A stretch of DNA of 64,000 nucleotides. It comes from Streptomyces durocortorensis (GTDB taxonomy: Bacteria > Actinomycetota > Actinomycetes > Streptomycetales > Streptomycetaceae). Below are positions 46,165-55,274 of the stretch, piece by piece. The notes below the pieces were generated by a model, which had not been told where the DNA came from, made no database searches, and worked only from the letters and a program-made list of their open reading frames with translations. How positions within the stretch are numbered: the stretch's first letter is position 1; each line of letters opens with the position of its first letter. Where the stretch lies: NCBI RefSeq assembly GCF_016901035.1, contig NZ_JAFEUF010000007.1, positions 1 through 64,000 on the forward strand, read 5' to 3'. The translations under genes and the position numbers were made by a program.

Positions 46165-46520
46165 TCAGCCCGGCTGCTGGGCGGTCCTCGCCTCGGGACG
46201 GAGGAGGACGGCGGCGGTCGCGTCGTCGCAGTACCCGAACTCGTTCGGCCCGGCGGCAGCAACCAGCGCGTCGGCAAGGCGCTGCGGTTCGGCGGCGTGG
46301 GCGACGGCGAGCTCCTGGATCCGCTCTGCCGGGACGGCGTCGTGCACGCCGTCACTGGTGATGATGACGAGCTCGTCCTCGGCGATCAGCACCCCGGGCA
46401 CGGTCTCCAGCGTGGCGTTGGTGAGGTCGCCGCGCAGGTGGTCGTGAGCCGTGAAGGGCAGCGGCTCGGCCAGATGGGCTGCGGACGCACGAGCCCGTTC
46501 TTCTCCTTCGGACCCACCGG
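46165..46520 (-). pseudogene. PP2C-type serine/threonine phosphatase, C-terminal remnant
   Basis: About 118 codons remain: LTNATLETVPGVLIAEDELV, then IITSDGVHDAVPAERIQELA and NEFGYCDDATAAVLL. SDGVHDAV and CDDATAAVLL hold the last metal-binding aspartates of PP2C phosphatases. The N-terminal half with the DGMGG-type motif is missing. The frame ends at the IS5 element at 46540, and the missing part is not on its other side, so an insertion plus deletion removed it. Confidence 0.7.
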
Positions 46521-46539
46521 GATCGTGCCCGACATCATA

Positions 46540-47589
46540 ACGAGCTCGTGCACGGTAAGCGGTGGGACGTCGATGGGCCGGGGGCCCTCGGTACTCACGT
46601 CTGCCGAGCCGGGATCCGGTCTGCGGTCTGTTGGTGGGACAGTAGGCCGGCGATGGCTTGGACGGTGTCGTCCATGTGCTCGCGGCGGCCGAGGTGGCGG
46701 GCCAGTGCCCGCCAGTTCTTCAGGTGGGCAATGCCGTGTTCGACCCGGATACGGCGTGAGGAGTGAGCTTTGCGCTGGCGCTCGTGCATCTCCTCGTACC
46801 AGTCCGGGGCGTTCTTCTTGAACTTGCGGTGCGGGGGCGTCACGACGCGGCCGCCGGTCTGTGCTCCGAGTCCCTGGTAGCCGGCATCGGCGAGGATCTC
46901 GACCGCCGGCCCGTCGGCCAGGAGCTTGACCAGCCCTAACTTGCGGGCGTGGGTGATGTCCGCGCAGCTTCCGGGTCTGGTCGGTCTGCAGAACAGCAGT
47001 CGCCCGTCCCCGTCGGTGAAGACCATGGCCTTCACGGCGTTCTGCTTGTTCTTGCCGGAGATGAACTTGTCCCGGACCTTGCGGCCGGCGGCCGGGCGGC
47101 GGACACGGATCTCGGTGCCGTCGATGATGCCGGTCTTCCCGGCCTGGCCGAGATGCTCCACGACCTCGGCCAGGGAACGCAGCCGTACGCCGGGGCTGAC
47201 GGTGCACCCTCGCTCGGCGAGCAGGGGCCGCACCTCACCGACAGCCCGGGTGACGGTCGAGCGGTCCACGCCGAACCAGCAGGCCAGCACATCATGAGTA
47301 ACCCCATGGCGAAGGTGCACCAGCGTGGCCAGGAGCCGGTCGACGAACACCATCTGGTGCTTCACACCAGCGCCCACGGCACGCTTCCGCTGCCTGGACG
47401 CAAGCCTGGCCTGGTGCCGTTCATGCCACAACGGGCCGACTTCAGCGACGAGTTCAGCGATCACAGCGGCCGATAAGCCCGTGATCCTCCGGTCGCTGAT
47501 GATCGCTCTGCGCGTCACGTTCCCCACCACGCAGCCATGATCGCCGATCCGCGCTCGACGTCCCACCGCTTACCGTGCACGAGCTCGTT
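46540..47589. mobile_element. IS5-family element with perfect 35-bp ends
   Basis: Bases 46539-46573 are the exact reverse complement of 47556-47590, beginning ACGAGCTCGTGCACGGTAAG at the ends. TA flanks both sides (46538-46539 and 47590-47591), a likely 2-bp target duplication. It contains a single intact transposase gene. Perfect ends and an intact ORF suggest a recent insertion. Confidence 0.85.
46595..47518 (-). CDS. IS5-family transposase (DDE_Tnp_4-like)
   Basis: 307 residues. The HTH region is LLATLVHLRHGVTHDVLACW, FGVDRSTVTRAVGEVRPLLA. DDE core: D in GIIDGTEIRVRRP, D in VEILADAGYQGLG, E in RVEHGIAHLKNWRALARHLG. GTG 47518 follows GTGGGG and is preferred; the frame is open to 47566 inside the inverted repeat. 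No frameshift is seen, so the element could be active. Confidence 0.88.
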   Translation of the reverse strand: MTRRAIISDRRITGLSAAVIAELVAEVGPLWHERHQARLASRQRKRAVGAGVKHQMVFVDRLLATLVHLRHGVTHDVLACWFGVDRSTVTRAVGEVRPLLAERGCTVSPGVRLRSLAEVVEHLGQAGKTGIIDGTEIRVRRPAAGRKVRDKFISGKNKQNAVKAMVFTDGDGRLLFCRPTRPGSCADITHARKLGLVKLLADGPAVEILADAGYQGLGAQTGGRVVTPPHRKFKKNAPDWYEEMHERQRKAHSSRRIRVEHGIAHLKNWRALARHLGRREHMDDTVQAIAGLLSHQQTADRIPARQT

Positions 47590-47599
47590 AGCTTGATCT

Positions 47600-47917
47600 T
47601 TAACCTGTTGGCGGTTCCGCGTCCCAGCGGAACGAGGCACGGTCCTGGTCGATGTGGAGGAGGAAGTTGCCAACAGGCCCTGTTGGCGACACCAGGGTTA
47701 GGGCACTTTCGATGCGATCGTATGCGTCGTCGAACCGTTCGAACTCTTCAGCCTCGAGGATGGCGTTGAGCTCGTCGAACCAGGGCCTGAACTGGCTGAA
47801 GGCAGGCTCAGGGAAGAAGCGTCCACGCTGCCAAGGCATGCCTGCCTCGTCGACGGTGATCGTGCCGACGAGAGTACCGCCGTGCAGGAGCTGCCACTCG
47901 CTGTCGGGACCGGTCAT
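47600..47917 (-). CDS. Hypothetical protein, small acidic
   Basis: 105 residues, ATG start. It starts with WQLLHGGTLVGTITVDEAGM, then PWQRGRFFPEPAFSQFRPWF, a long helix ELNAILEAEEFERFDDAYDR, and ends LLHIDQDRASFRWDAEP. I recall this as a widespread family of unknown function in Streptomyces. The strand-helix-strand pattern and size are like those of small immunity proteins. It ends 11 bases from the IS5 right end. Confidence 0.65.
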   Translation of the reverse strand: MTGPDSEWQLLHGGTLVGTITVDEAGMPWQRGRFFPEPAFSQFRPWFDELNAILEAEEFERFDDAYDRIESALTLVSPTGPVGNFLLHIDQDRASFRWDAEPPTG

Positions 47918-48068
47918 TCTGCTCCTTCCCTGATTTTTGGTCTCGGAGTCCGAACGACCCGTCGTACTTGATCACTCGGATTGGTAACTGCCCTACGTGC
48001 GGGCGGCCTTCGGCCGAGCATGTGATCCGGCCAAGGAACACACAACGCTCAGCACGAAGGCCGTGGGG

Positions 48069-48638
48069 ATGAGTCTGTCGCATCATGTTGTCCGGCAGGA
48101 TCCGTTTGCGGGACTGTCACGCTTCCGGGGCGAGTTCTACTCCTGTCTGACCCGGCGTGCGGACGCGCTGTTCGAACTCGCGGACGCGGTGTTGTGCGCG
48201 GACGGTCCGGTCCGGTCGCTGGTCGGTGAACACCGTCGCGGGCACGGCGGGCTCTACGACGCCCTGTCCGCGGGCCGGGTCGATGTGGACCGGCTGCGAC
48301 GGGCCCTGGCCGCGGTTCCGCTGCCACGGGCGGCGGACGGCCGGCTGGTCCTGGCCGCCGATCTCACCTGCTGGCTGCGGCCCAACGCTCACACCTCACC
48401 GCAGCGGATTCTGTGCCACACCTACGGCCGGGGCAAGGACCAGCACGTTCCCGTGCCCGGCTGGCCGTACTCGGTGATCTGCGCACCCAGCCGTGACCAG
48501 GAGGAGGTCAGCGACGCGTCGAAGGGACCTCCGTCCGGTTCCCAGAAGCACCAGGTTCTCCGTGGCGGGCTCAGCGGGCCGGGCGGGGCGTTGACCACGA
48601 GTACGGTTCTGGCTCACTTTCCGTGGAGGGTTGACTGA
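48069..48638 (+). pseudogene. NF041680-type (IS701-like) transposase, internally deleted
   Basis: The first about 140 codons match the family's N-terminus: FRGEFYSCLTRRADALFELA, DAVLCADGPVRSLVGEHRRG, HGGLYDALSAGRVDVDRLRR, LVLAADLTCWLRPNAHTSPQ and GWPYSVI. The sequence then leaves the family. A later GPPSGSQKHQVL resembles the GRPxGSKNRR tail, so a middle of some 250 codons with most of the catalytic core appears deleted. The remaining ORF cannot encode an active enzyme. Confidence 0.65.
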
Positions 48639-48707
48639 GTGTGATGTCAGTGTTGTGTGGTGGGATGGCCGGACTCTGCTGTCGTGACCTGCTGGGAGAC
48701 CGCCTTC

Positions 48708-48983
48708 ATGCCCGTGTACTCGTCTCTGGCTCAAGCCCTGGCCGCGGCCTTGGTCGATGCCCTGTGGTTCATCGAGGGCAGTGAAGACGAGCAGATGGAT
48801 CCAGACGAGGCCGTCAAGGTGCTGGAGGGTGTCGCCCACCTGGTCAGCAAGCTGTCGAGCGAGCAACGGAGCGAACTGATCGGTCTGCTTGGGACGATGG
48901 CCGAAGCCGAGTCCGACCCCGCGCGCCGGGAGTTCCTGGAAGGGTTTCCGGAAGGCTTCGGGCTCATTGATGATGCGGTCTGA
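48708..48983 (+). CDS. Small hypothetical acidic protein
   Basis: 91 residues, all-helical and acidic: SLAQALAAALVDALWFIEGS, EDEQMDPDEAVKVLEGVAHL, VSKLSSEQRSELIGLLGTMA, then PARREFLEGFPEGFGLIDDA. No family named. Size and composition resemble immunity or adaptor proteins near toxin or IS cargo genes. ATG 48708 was chosen over an upstream start at 48657 because the protein-like sequence begins there. Confidence 0.6.
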   Translation: MPVYSSLAQALAAALVDALWFIEGSEDEQMDPDEAVKVLEGVAHLVSKLSSEQRSELIGLLGTMAEAESDPARREFLEGFPEGFGLIDDAV

Positions 48984-49064
48984 CCTGTGCATCACGAGTA
49001 GAGCAGGACGCGCTTGCGGAGAAGATGGAAGCCGGCCCGGTCGCTCCGTAGCTGAGTACCGGTA

Positions 49065-49433
49065 TCACGCGGACGGTGCTTCCTCGCCCGGTGCCAGCAT
49101 CAGGTCGGCGTCCTCGGCGGTGGCGCCGTCCGCTGTCAACGGCAGAACGCCAGCCCCCTCCGTCACCAACCAGCCGACGATCGTCTCGGTACGAGGGACA
49201 CCGCCTTCAAAGTCGTCCCAATGCGCCCGGTGCCCCGGAGAGGCTGGTATCGCACCGATCACTTTGTGCGCGTAGGCCAGACGCTGGAAGTCCGGATAGT
49301 CGGTCACCGGCTTCAGGACGCCCTTCTCGATATCGGCAACGAGAGCGATGCGGGTCACCAGGTCCCACCCCTCAACATTCGCCTGCCGGTTCGAGAAGAG
49401 AGCGATCCATCCCGTGCTGCTGAACTCCGTCAT
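49065..49433 (-). CDS. Hypothetical protein, in frame with the truncated IS701 transposase
   Basis: 122 residues from ATG 49433, with an AGGGGGCGG site just upstream. It reads MTEFSSTGWIALFSNRQANV, LVTRIALVADIEKGVLKPVT, DYPDFQRLAYAHKVIGAIPA and TETIVGWLVTEGAGVLPLT, an alpha/beta-type small soluble protein. I recall homologous stand-alone proteins in streptomycetes but no function. It is probably the original gene at this site; the IS701 fragment was joined upstream by a deletion. Confidence 0.6.
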   Translation of the reverse strand: MTEFSSTGWIALFSNRQANVEGWDLVTRIALVADIEKGVLKPVTDYPDFQRLAYAHKVIGAIPASPGHRAHWDDFEGGVPRTETIVGWLVTEGAGVLPLTADGATAEDADLMLAPGEEAPSA

Positions 49434-50606
49434 CGCCGCCCCCTGTGTCACATCCGCTCTTGCGCAGCGAAGTCTGGCGGGCAGCGTATCCCTGCCCCAC
49501 GAGCGGCCCTCGAAGTGGTCGAGGCCGAGTGTGGTCTTCAGCTCGCGGTAGTCGTGCTCGATGCGCCACCGCAGCTTCGCGAGGCGGACCAGATCGCGGG
49601 GCGGGATGTCGGCCGGCAGGTTGGAGATCCAGTACTTGACCGGCTCGTCCTGGCCTTCGGGCCATTGGGCTATCAGCCATCGAAGGCCGATGACGCCGTC
49701 GGAAGCCGGTTTCGGACGGCGGCCGGCGAGGCGGACGCGCAGGAACACGAAGCGGGCGGACATGGCGGCCTTGGATCCTTCGCGCCAGGTGACCGTGACG
49801 GCTCGTGCCCGCCCGGCGGCCAGGACGTGCTCGCGCAGGCTGACCGGCCGGGTGCGGTAGCGGGGCAGTGGACGTGGCCCGAGCCCGCCGTAAGGCGGCT
49901 CGTAGGGTTCGGCTGTCTGGGCGTGGGCGGTCATCTCACCCTTGACCTGCAGAGCGTAGGCCAGAGCGCGGTCTTCCAGACCATGGCGGAAGGCGGCGTT
50001 CGCTCCGTATCCGGTGTCCGCGACCAGCACCGCGGGCCACAGTCCGCTCGTGGCCAGTTCGTCGAGCATGTCCAGCGCGAGCTGCCATTTCGGCCGGTGA
50101 TGTTCCTGATCGGGTATCCGGCAACGGGCCCGGCGATCGGCGGCCTCGTCCCAGCTGCCGGGCAGGAACAGACGCCAGGACAGCGGGCACGAAACGGTGT
50201 CGGACGCGGCATGGACACTGACCCCGATCTGGCAGTTCCCGACCTTGCCCAGGGTGCCGGAGTACTGCCTGGCCACCCCGGGCGAGGACGTTCCGTCCTT
50301 CGGGAAACCGGTGTCGTCCACGACCCACACCTGTGGCCTCACCACCGCCACCGCCCGGCGGGCCAGCCTGGTGCGGACCGGCTCCACCGACCAGGTCGAC
50401 GACGTCATGAACTGCTGTAACTGCTGATGGTCCACACCCAGGCGCCCGGCCATCGGCTGCATCGACTTCCGATGCCCGTCCAGGAGCAGTCCTCGCAGAT
50501 ACAGCCCGCCCTTCACCCGCTGGTCAGCACGCACCAAAGGAGCGAACACCTCCCCGGCGAACTCCTCCAACCGACCCTTGCACACTGCTAGTTCATTCAA
50601 CCTCAT
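49065..50606 (-). CDS. IS701-family transposase with C-terminus replaced by another gene
   Basis: The open frame from ATG 50606 encodes an IS701 transposase for about 375 residues: GRLEEFAGEVFAPLVRADQR, WVVDDTGFPKDGTSSPGVAR (first Asp), AVLVADTGYGANAAFR (second Asp) and WRIEHDYRELKTTLGLDHFE (Glu). After GRSW near 49495 the family sequence is lost. The same frame crosses about 20 codons and continues into a different protein that has its own start at 49433. All three catalytic residues are present, but the terminal helices are replaced, so activity is doubtful. Whether a 513-residue fusion is made depends on read-through of this junction. Confidence 0.75.
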   Translation of the reverse strand: MRLNELAVCKGRLEEFAGEVFAPLVRADQRVKGGLYLRGLLLDGHRKSMQPMAGRLGVDHQQLQQFMTSSTWSVEPVRTRLARRAVAVVRPQVWVVDDTGFPKDGTSSPGVARQYSGTLGKVGNCQIGVSVHAASDTVSCPLSWRLFLPGSWDEAADRRARCRIPDQEHHRPKWQLALDMLDELATSGLWPAVLVADTGYGANAAFRHGLEDRALAYALQVKGEMTAHAQTAEPYEPPYGGLGPRPLPRYRTRPVSLREHVLAAGRARAVTVTWREGSKAAMSARFVFLRVRLAGRRPKPASDGVIGLRWLIAQWPEGQDEPVKYWISNLPADIPPRDLVRLAKLRWRIEHDYRELKTTLGLDHFEGRSWGRDTLPARLRCARADVTQGAAMTEFSSTGWIALFSNRQANVEGWDLVTRIALVADIEKGVLKPVTDYPDFQRLAYAHKVIGAIPASPGHRAHWDDFEGGVPRTETIVGWLVTEGAGVLPLTADGATAEDADLMLAPGEEAPSA

Positions 50607-50739
50607 ACCGGCAGGAAACCACCAAAGCGACCACCTGCCCAGAGACATAACAAAGCCCTACTAGTGGCTCGGCTCGGATGGTTGACCTGGTAATTGATCC
50701 GTTGCTCGTTGCCCGTCAGGCTGTCTCCAGATTCTGATC

Positions 50740-51849
50740 TTGGAGGTGACTGTGGCCCGTCGCCCGGGGGTGTTCGTCCGGTCGGTGAGCGTGGAGGAGG
50801 GCCGGCGTCTGCAGCGGATCGGCAGGACATCGAAGGACCCGGTTCGGCTGCGGCGGGCGATCGTGGTGCTGATGTCCGCGCAGGGCCAACCGGTCCGGAA
50901 AATAACCTCGTTACTGCAGGTCAGCGAGGACTATGTGCGCGATGTCATCCATGCGTTCAACGGGCGGGGGTTCGATGCGCTGAACCCAAAATGGAGCGGG
51001 GGGCGCCCCCGAACGATCGATGACCAGACGCGCGAGCGCGTCTGCCTGATCGCCCGGACGTCCCCTGCCGACTGGAAGGTCGCCGCGTTCTCCACCTGGA
51101 GCCTGGCCAAGCTCGCCGAGCACCTGGTCCAGCGCCGGGTGGTGCCCGCGATCAGTCGTGAGACCCTGCGCCGCATCCTGAACGAGGGCAGAGTCTCCTG
51201 GCAGACCACCACCACCTGGAAGTCCTCCAACGACCCGCACTTCATAGCCAAGATGCACCGTGTGCTGGAGCTCTATGGTGCTCCACCCGTGGACGGCCGA
51301 GTGGTCTGCGTCGATGAGTTCGGCCCGCTCGGCCTCCAGCCCCGCAAGGGCAAAGCATGGCGCCGAGTACGGTCCCCGCGCCGGCTGCGGGCCACCTACA
51401 ACCGCTACGACGGCGTGATGCACATGCTCGCCGCCCTTGACCTGGCCACCGGCAAGATCTACTACCGGATCCGCAAGCGCAAACGCTGGCGCGAGTTCCT
51501 CGACCTGCTCAAGGCCCTGCGCAGTCGCTGGCCCGGCAAGAAGCTCTACGTCGTGCTGGACAACTTCTCCCCGCACAAGCACCCGAACGTCCGCGCCTGG
51601 GCGGCGGCCAACGAGATCGAGCTGGTCTTCCTGCCCACCTACGGTTCATGGCTGAACTGGATCGAGTCCGAGTTCGCGGCCCTGCGCTACTTCGCGCTCA
51701 ACGGCACCGATCACCGCAGCCACGACGAGCAGAACGCCGCCATCAACGCCTACATCCGCTGGCACAGCGCCCGCGCCGCGCCGAAGACTGCTTTCGCCCC
51801 GGAGTCACCGATCCGAACCTGGACTCAGTACCCCGCGAAGGCGCCTTGA
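50740..51849 (+). CDS. IS630-family transposase
   Basis: 369 residues, intact. N-terminal HTH (RRAIVVLMSAQGQPVRKITS, LLQVSEDYVRDVIHAFNGRG) and winged region. Tc1/mariner-like catalytic core: D in VVCVDEFGPLGLQPRKGKAW, D in LYVVLDNFSPHKHPNVRAW, E in GSWLNWIESEFAALRYFAL. The start at 50740 is TTG with GATTCTGATC upstream; a GTG at 50752 (VARRPGVFV) with GGAGG before it is equally likely. Confidence 0.9.
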   Translation: MEVTVARRPGVFVRSVSVEEGRRLQRIGRTSKDPVRLRRAIVVLMSAQGQPVRKITSLLQVSEDYVRDVIHAFNGRGFDALNPKWSGGRPRTIDDQTRERVCLIARTSPADWKVAAFSTWSLAKLAEHLVQRRVVPAISRETLRRILNEGRVSWQTTTTWKSSNDPHFIAKMHRVLELYGAPPVDGRVVCVDEFGPLGLQPRKGKAWRRVRSPRRLRATYNRYDGVMHMLAALDLATGKIYYRIRKRKRWREFLDLLKALRSRWPGKKLYVVLDNFSPHKHPNVRAWAAANEIELVFLPTYGSWLNWIESEFAALRYFALNGTDHRSHDEQNAAINAYIRWHSARAAPKTAFAPESPIRTWTQYPAKAP

Positions 51850-52242
51850 GAAGTCCTCCACCAGCCCCTCGGGAACCGACGGCCACTTCTCCATGGCAGC
51901 GACGATCTCCGCCAGTCGGGTCTCGAAGGCCGCAGCGTCGACCTCGCCGCTTCCATAGCCCTGCCACAGGTCGACGAGCTGGTCTTCCCGCTCGCCGAGA
52001 TCGATGAGCTTGTCGGCCAAGGTGAAGCCGTCCAGGGACGGCTTCCCGACCTCCAGCACCCAACGAGTCGCAGCCGCGCCTGCGGTGATGCCACGGCCTG
52101 CCAGTTCAACAACGGTGAAAGGCACTCTGGGATGGGCTGCCACGGCGAGGAACACACCCAGGAAGACTGAGTTCCGAACGGCTGCCACGGCCGCTGCACC
52201 GCCGCTGGACGCTTCGCTGCCCGACACGTCCCTACCTCTCAT
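51805..52242 (-). CDS. Hypothetical protein, passenger of IS630
   Basis: 145 residues from ATG 52242, with GTG 52227 as an alternative. It reads GSEASSGGAAAVAAVRNSVF, LGVFLAVAAHPRVPFTVVEL, TADKLID-like helix LADKLIDLGEREDQLVDLWQ, FETRLAEIVAAMEKWPSVPE and LVEDFSRRLRGVL. It is a soluble, mostly helical acidic protein. Its end overlaps the transposase end by 45 bases, tail to tail, and its start is 82 bases inside the right inverted repeat. Family not recognised. Position and codon use suggest a real gene carried by the IS. Confidence 0.65.
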   Translation of the reverse strand: MRGRDVSGSEASSGGAAAVAAVRNSVFLGVFLAVAAHPRVPFTVVELAGRGITAGAAATRWVLEVGKPSLDGFTLADKLIDLGEREDQLVDLWQGYGSGEVDAAAFETRLAEIVAAMEKWPSVPEGLVEDFSRRLRGVLSPGSDR

Positions 52243-52451
52243 CCGCAAGATGCCGCCACCCAGAGCAGTCGCGATCGCCCGGCAGCCTACCGAGATGTCC
52301 GGCCAAGGATCTGAGACAAGCCACTAGCTAGGCGGCCTTGAGGATCACGGGGGCGGAGAGCATGGCTCAGTCCCCACGCTGCCCCGGCTGCAGCCGTCGC
52401 CGAGGGGGTGAAGTGGCGCCCGTTCATGAGCAGCTCTGCTCCCTGGTGTGT

Positions 52452-53944
52452 TCAGCGCAGGATGGTGACGGGTGCCGTACGGCCCCCGTCTGCGTGGACC
52501 AGTGCGTACCCGCCGGAGCGGAGGATCCACAGGTCGGCGGGGAACCCGGTGTGAGTATCCCGGGTCGCGATCTCGTGGGTCCGTAGACCGGTCCTGGGGA
52601 GGACAGCCGTCAGCTCACTGCCGCCGATTACCCAGACTTCTTCCTCGTGGCGGGTCACCGCTTCGATCTCGTCGTCGGTGTCGACGCTCCATAGCCGGGC
52701 GCCACTGGTCAGAGAAAACCCGGATATCCGGCCCCGCGTCGTCTGGTGAGCCACCTTGTTCCCGCTGGACACCCACCGCCGGTCACCGGGTCGCACCTCG
52801 GCCGCCACCAAGGTGTCACCAACCACGGCGGCCGAGCGGACCGGGCGGGCCTCCAGCACGTCGAGGTACGCGCCGGGGTATCCGGGCAGGATACGGATCT
52901 CCCCCGTAGGCCCGTCGGTCCGCAACGTGGTGCGGACGTCTCCCCGTTCGTCGTAACGGAGCACCGCGCGGGTGCCGCGGACGTCGTTCTCGTGCACCCA
53001 CAGAGTCAGAGGAGCGGCGGACAGGACCGTCAGGAACCGCGGGGTGCCGACCGTGGGCACTTCGCCGCGGCTGAGTCGTCGGCCGTCGCGACCGTCGTAC
53101 GTGGCCAGCGCGGGAACGGCACGCGCACCGCAGTCGTCGACGGTCACCACGGTGCGGTCGTCGCCGTCGACGGCAAAGGGGGAGCAGCCTGCCGCGCTCG
53201 CGGCGCGCCAGCGGTCCCGCCCGTCGGACAGCCGGACAGCCCTCCACCCTCGGGCCTCGGGCAGGAGCACGGTCTCGCCGGTGACCGCGATCAGGTCGGG
53301 TACCTGGCCTTCCAGGACACGGTCCTTCGGTGTTATGGAGGAACGCCAGATCTCCCGCCCGGTCCTGAGGTCCAGGGCGGACGCGGCCGCGCAGGACGCG
53401 CCGCCCGTGGTGTGTCCGAGGACACCGATGCCCGCTGGCGTCCGACGGCTCAGTGTGCAGACCGTCTCCCGGCCAGGCGGGCTCCAGGTCCAGGCGGTAC
53501 CACCGCCCTCAACCCGGAACGCGGTCACCCTGTCCGCCCGTACCCGGACGATGACGCCGTGGTCGTGCCAGCTGCCCACAGCCGACGTACCGGCCTGGGT
53601 GTCGTGTGGGGCCGACCATACGGGCCGTACGAACTCCCCCGGTGAGGAGACGGCTGCCGACGCGACCAGGACGGCGGCGACGAGACCACCGGTCCAGGCC
53701 CAGAGGCCATGCGTCCGCACGGCGCGGAGAAACGGCCACCAGGTGATCCACAGGCCGAGAGCACCTCCGAAGGCGTATGCCCCCTCGCCGCCGTCACCCA
53801 AGTCCAGCAACCACAACATGCAGCCGGTCAGAAGCGCTCCTGCGGCCGCCCCGCCAGGCACGGCTATGACGGCCGCAACCGGTCCGGCCACCGGCCAAGG
53901 AGGGACCCCACCCGACGGACCAGCGACAGTGCGTCCGCGTGCCA
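52452..53944 (-). CDS. PQQ-like beta-propeller membrane protein
   Basis: 497 residues from ATG 53944, with GGGAGGGGG just upstream. The N-terminal 130 residues contain three or four membrane helices (AGPVAAVIAVPGGAAAGALL, AYAFGGALGLWITWWPFL, TGGLVAAVLVASAAVS). The rest is an extracytoplasmic domain of repeated strands with propeller-blade motifs: ASALDLRTGREIWRSS, RAVRLSDGRDRWRA, ATYDGRDGRRLSRG, GFSLTSGARLWSVD. The xxLDxxTGxxxW pattern is that of PQQ-binding-like/BamB-type propellers, usually scaffolds rather than enzymes. Function unknown. It stands alone. Confidence 0.78.
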
Positions 53945-54374
53945 TGTACCCCCCTCCCGCCGGTGGCCGAAAAGCCACCCCACGGTCCCCGTTCACCGCC
54001 ATGATCCCCATCCGGCGACGGGCGGCCCAGACCTGATCGCGGAAACCGCGACGGCCCCTGACTGCTGAGACCCGGCAACCACACTCTTCGCCACGGGCGA
54101 GCACGAGCAGCCCGCCAGCTCCGCGTCACCCACCGAGGCCGCCCCGGCCGCACCCCGCCCGCTCCATGCCACCGAGCTGCGCCGCCGCAACGGCCCCAGC
54201 GACCGTGCCGAGGTGAACCCACGGGAGTCGACGCCATCCGGTGCGGGCCCGGCCGCTTTCTCGCGAGTCTGGAACGGGCCTGCCGGTCACCCGAGTTACG
54301 CATTCGCAGCTCCTTGCTGTGTCGCGAAAGTGGACGATCGGCAGGCCGTGACGGTTGCAGACGGCGCCAGGAGA
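53945..54374. other. Intergenic region, nothing recognised
   Basis: 430 bases upstream of the beta-propeller gene and downstream of a decayed DUF397 gene. It should hold the propeller-gene promoter. Confidence 0.4.
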
Positions 54375-54482
54375 CTAGACCTGGTGGGTCTTGGCCCAGT
54401 CGACGAGGTCGGCGAACGAGCCGGGGGTGACGCTGATGCGGGGCCCAGTACGCCGCTTGGATTCCCGCACCAGAACCTCACC
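54375..54482 (-). pseudogene. DUF397-like protein, C-terminal remnant
   Basis: About 35 codons before a TAG: GEVLVRESKRRTGPRISVTP, GSFADLVDWAKTHQV. It matches the end of the small DUF397 proteins that pair with XRE regulators in streptomycetes (VRDSK...GPxLxxTPxxWxxFV). The N-terminal part is not found in a consistent frame. Confidence 0.5.
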
Positions 54483-54689
54483 AGCCGGGCGGGTAACTCG
54501 CCCACCTGCGGCGCCGGAACTGCCGGAACCGTCTCGTCGCGGGCGCCGTCACCATGACGGCCGCGGCCCTGTGCGCAGGGCAGCTCACCTTCGCGGACGC
54601 GGCGCCGGCGCTTGGTGGGATCGCTGTGGGCTGGGCTGGCTACCAGTGGTGGGGTGAGCTCGCGTGCGACCGGGCCGCCAACAACCGGT

Positions 54690-55259
54690 TCAGCCGACGG
54701 ACACCCTGCGGCATCAGCGGCGTACTCGTGGTCGAGGATGGAGTGGGTGACGGAGTCGCTCCATCGGCCGCCGCGTTGGACGTGCTCGCGGATGTAGCCC
54801 TCCTCGATGAGCCCTGCGCGCTGCATGGTGCGGGCGGAGGCGGTGTTGTGGGGGGAGCGGGCTCCCCAGACCCGGTGGAGTCCGAGGTCTTCAAAGGCGC
54901 AGGCCAGCAGCAGCCGTACGGTCTCGGTGCCGTATCCGTTGCCCCAGACGTCCGGGTTGAGGGCGAAGCCGAAGGTCGCGGCCCGGGGCTGGTGGGGGTC
55001 CAGGGCGAGGCGGCCGACCCGATCAGCCGCCCGTCTCCGGTGTCGGCGACGGCCAGGGCGTACTCCTGGCGGGGGTCTGCGGCCGCGCCGAGGCGATCGA
55101 CCGGGCGACGATCCCCTCGACGTCCTGGCGGGTGCGCGGGTCGAAGCTCATGTGCTCGGTCGCGCGGGGATCGCCGTAGATCGCGAACATGTCCTCGACG
55201 TCGTCGGGACGGAGCTCACGCAGGTGGAGGCGCTGGCTGTGGCGGCTGATCGGGTACAT
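54690..55259 (-). pseudogene. GNAT-family N-acetyltransferase (RimJ/RimL-like), frameshifted
   Basis: It starts RLHLRELRPDDVEDMFAIYG, DPRATEHMSF and continues to VEGIVARSIASA. After a one-base shift near 55080 it reads DPRQEYALAVADTGDGRLIG, FALNPDVWGNGYGTETVRLL (acetyl-CoA loop), LGLHRVWGARSPHNTASART and MQRAGLIEEGYIREHVQRGG. The order and motifs are those of RimJ/RimL-type acetyltransferases that acetylate N-termini or small amines. The shift destroys the reading frame. The shifted frame stays open to 54296, past the normal end, so the original stop may also be lost. Confidence 0.75.
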
Positions 55260-55274
55260 GGCAGGACTCTACGG

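Larger units (their letters stand above)
50664..52324. mobile_element. IS630-family element with a convergent passenger gene
   Basis: Flanked by TA on both sides (50662-50663 and 52325-52326), the IS630 target duplication. The ends GTGGCTCGGCTCGGAT (left) and GTGGCTTGTCTCAGAT (right, reverse complement) match at 13 of 16. The 1661-bp element is about 500 bp longer than a transposase-only IS630; the rest is a gene on the opposite strand. No right-end sequence was seen directly after the transposase. Confidence 0.7.
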
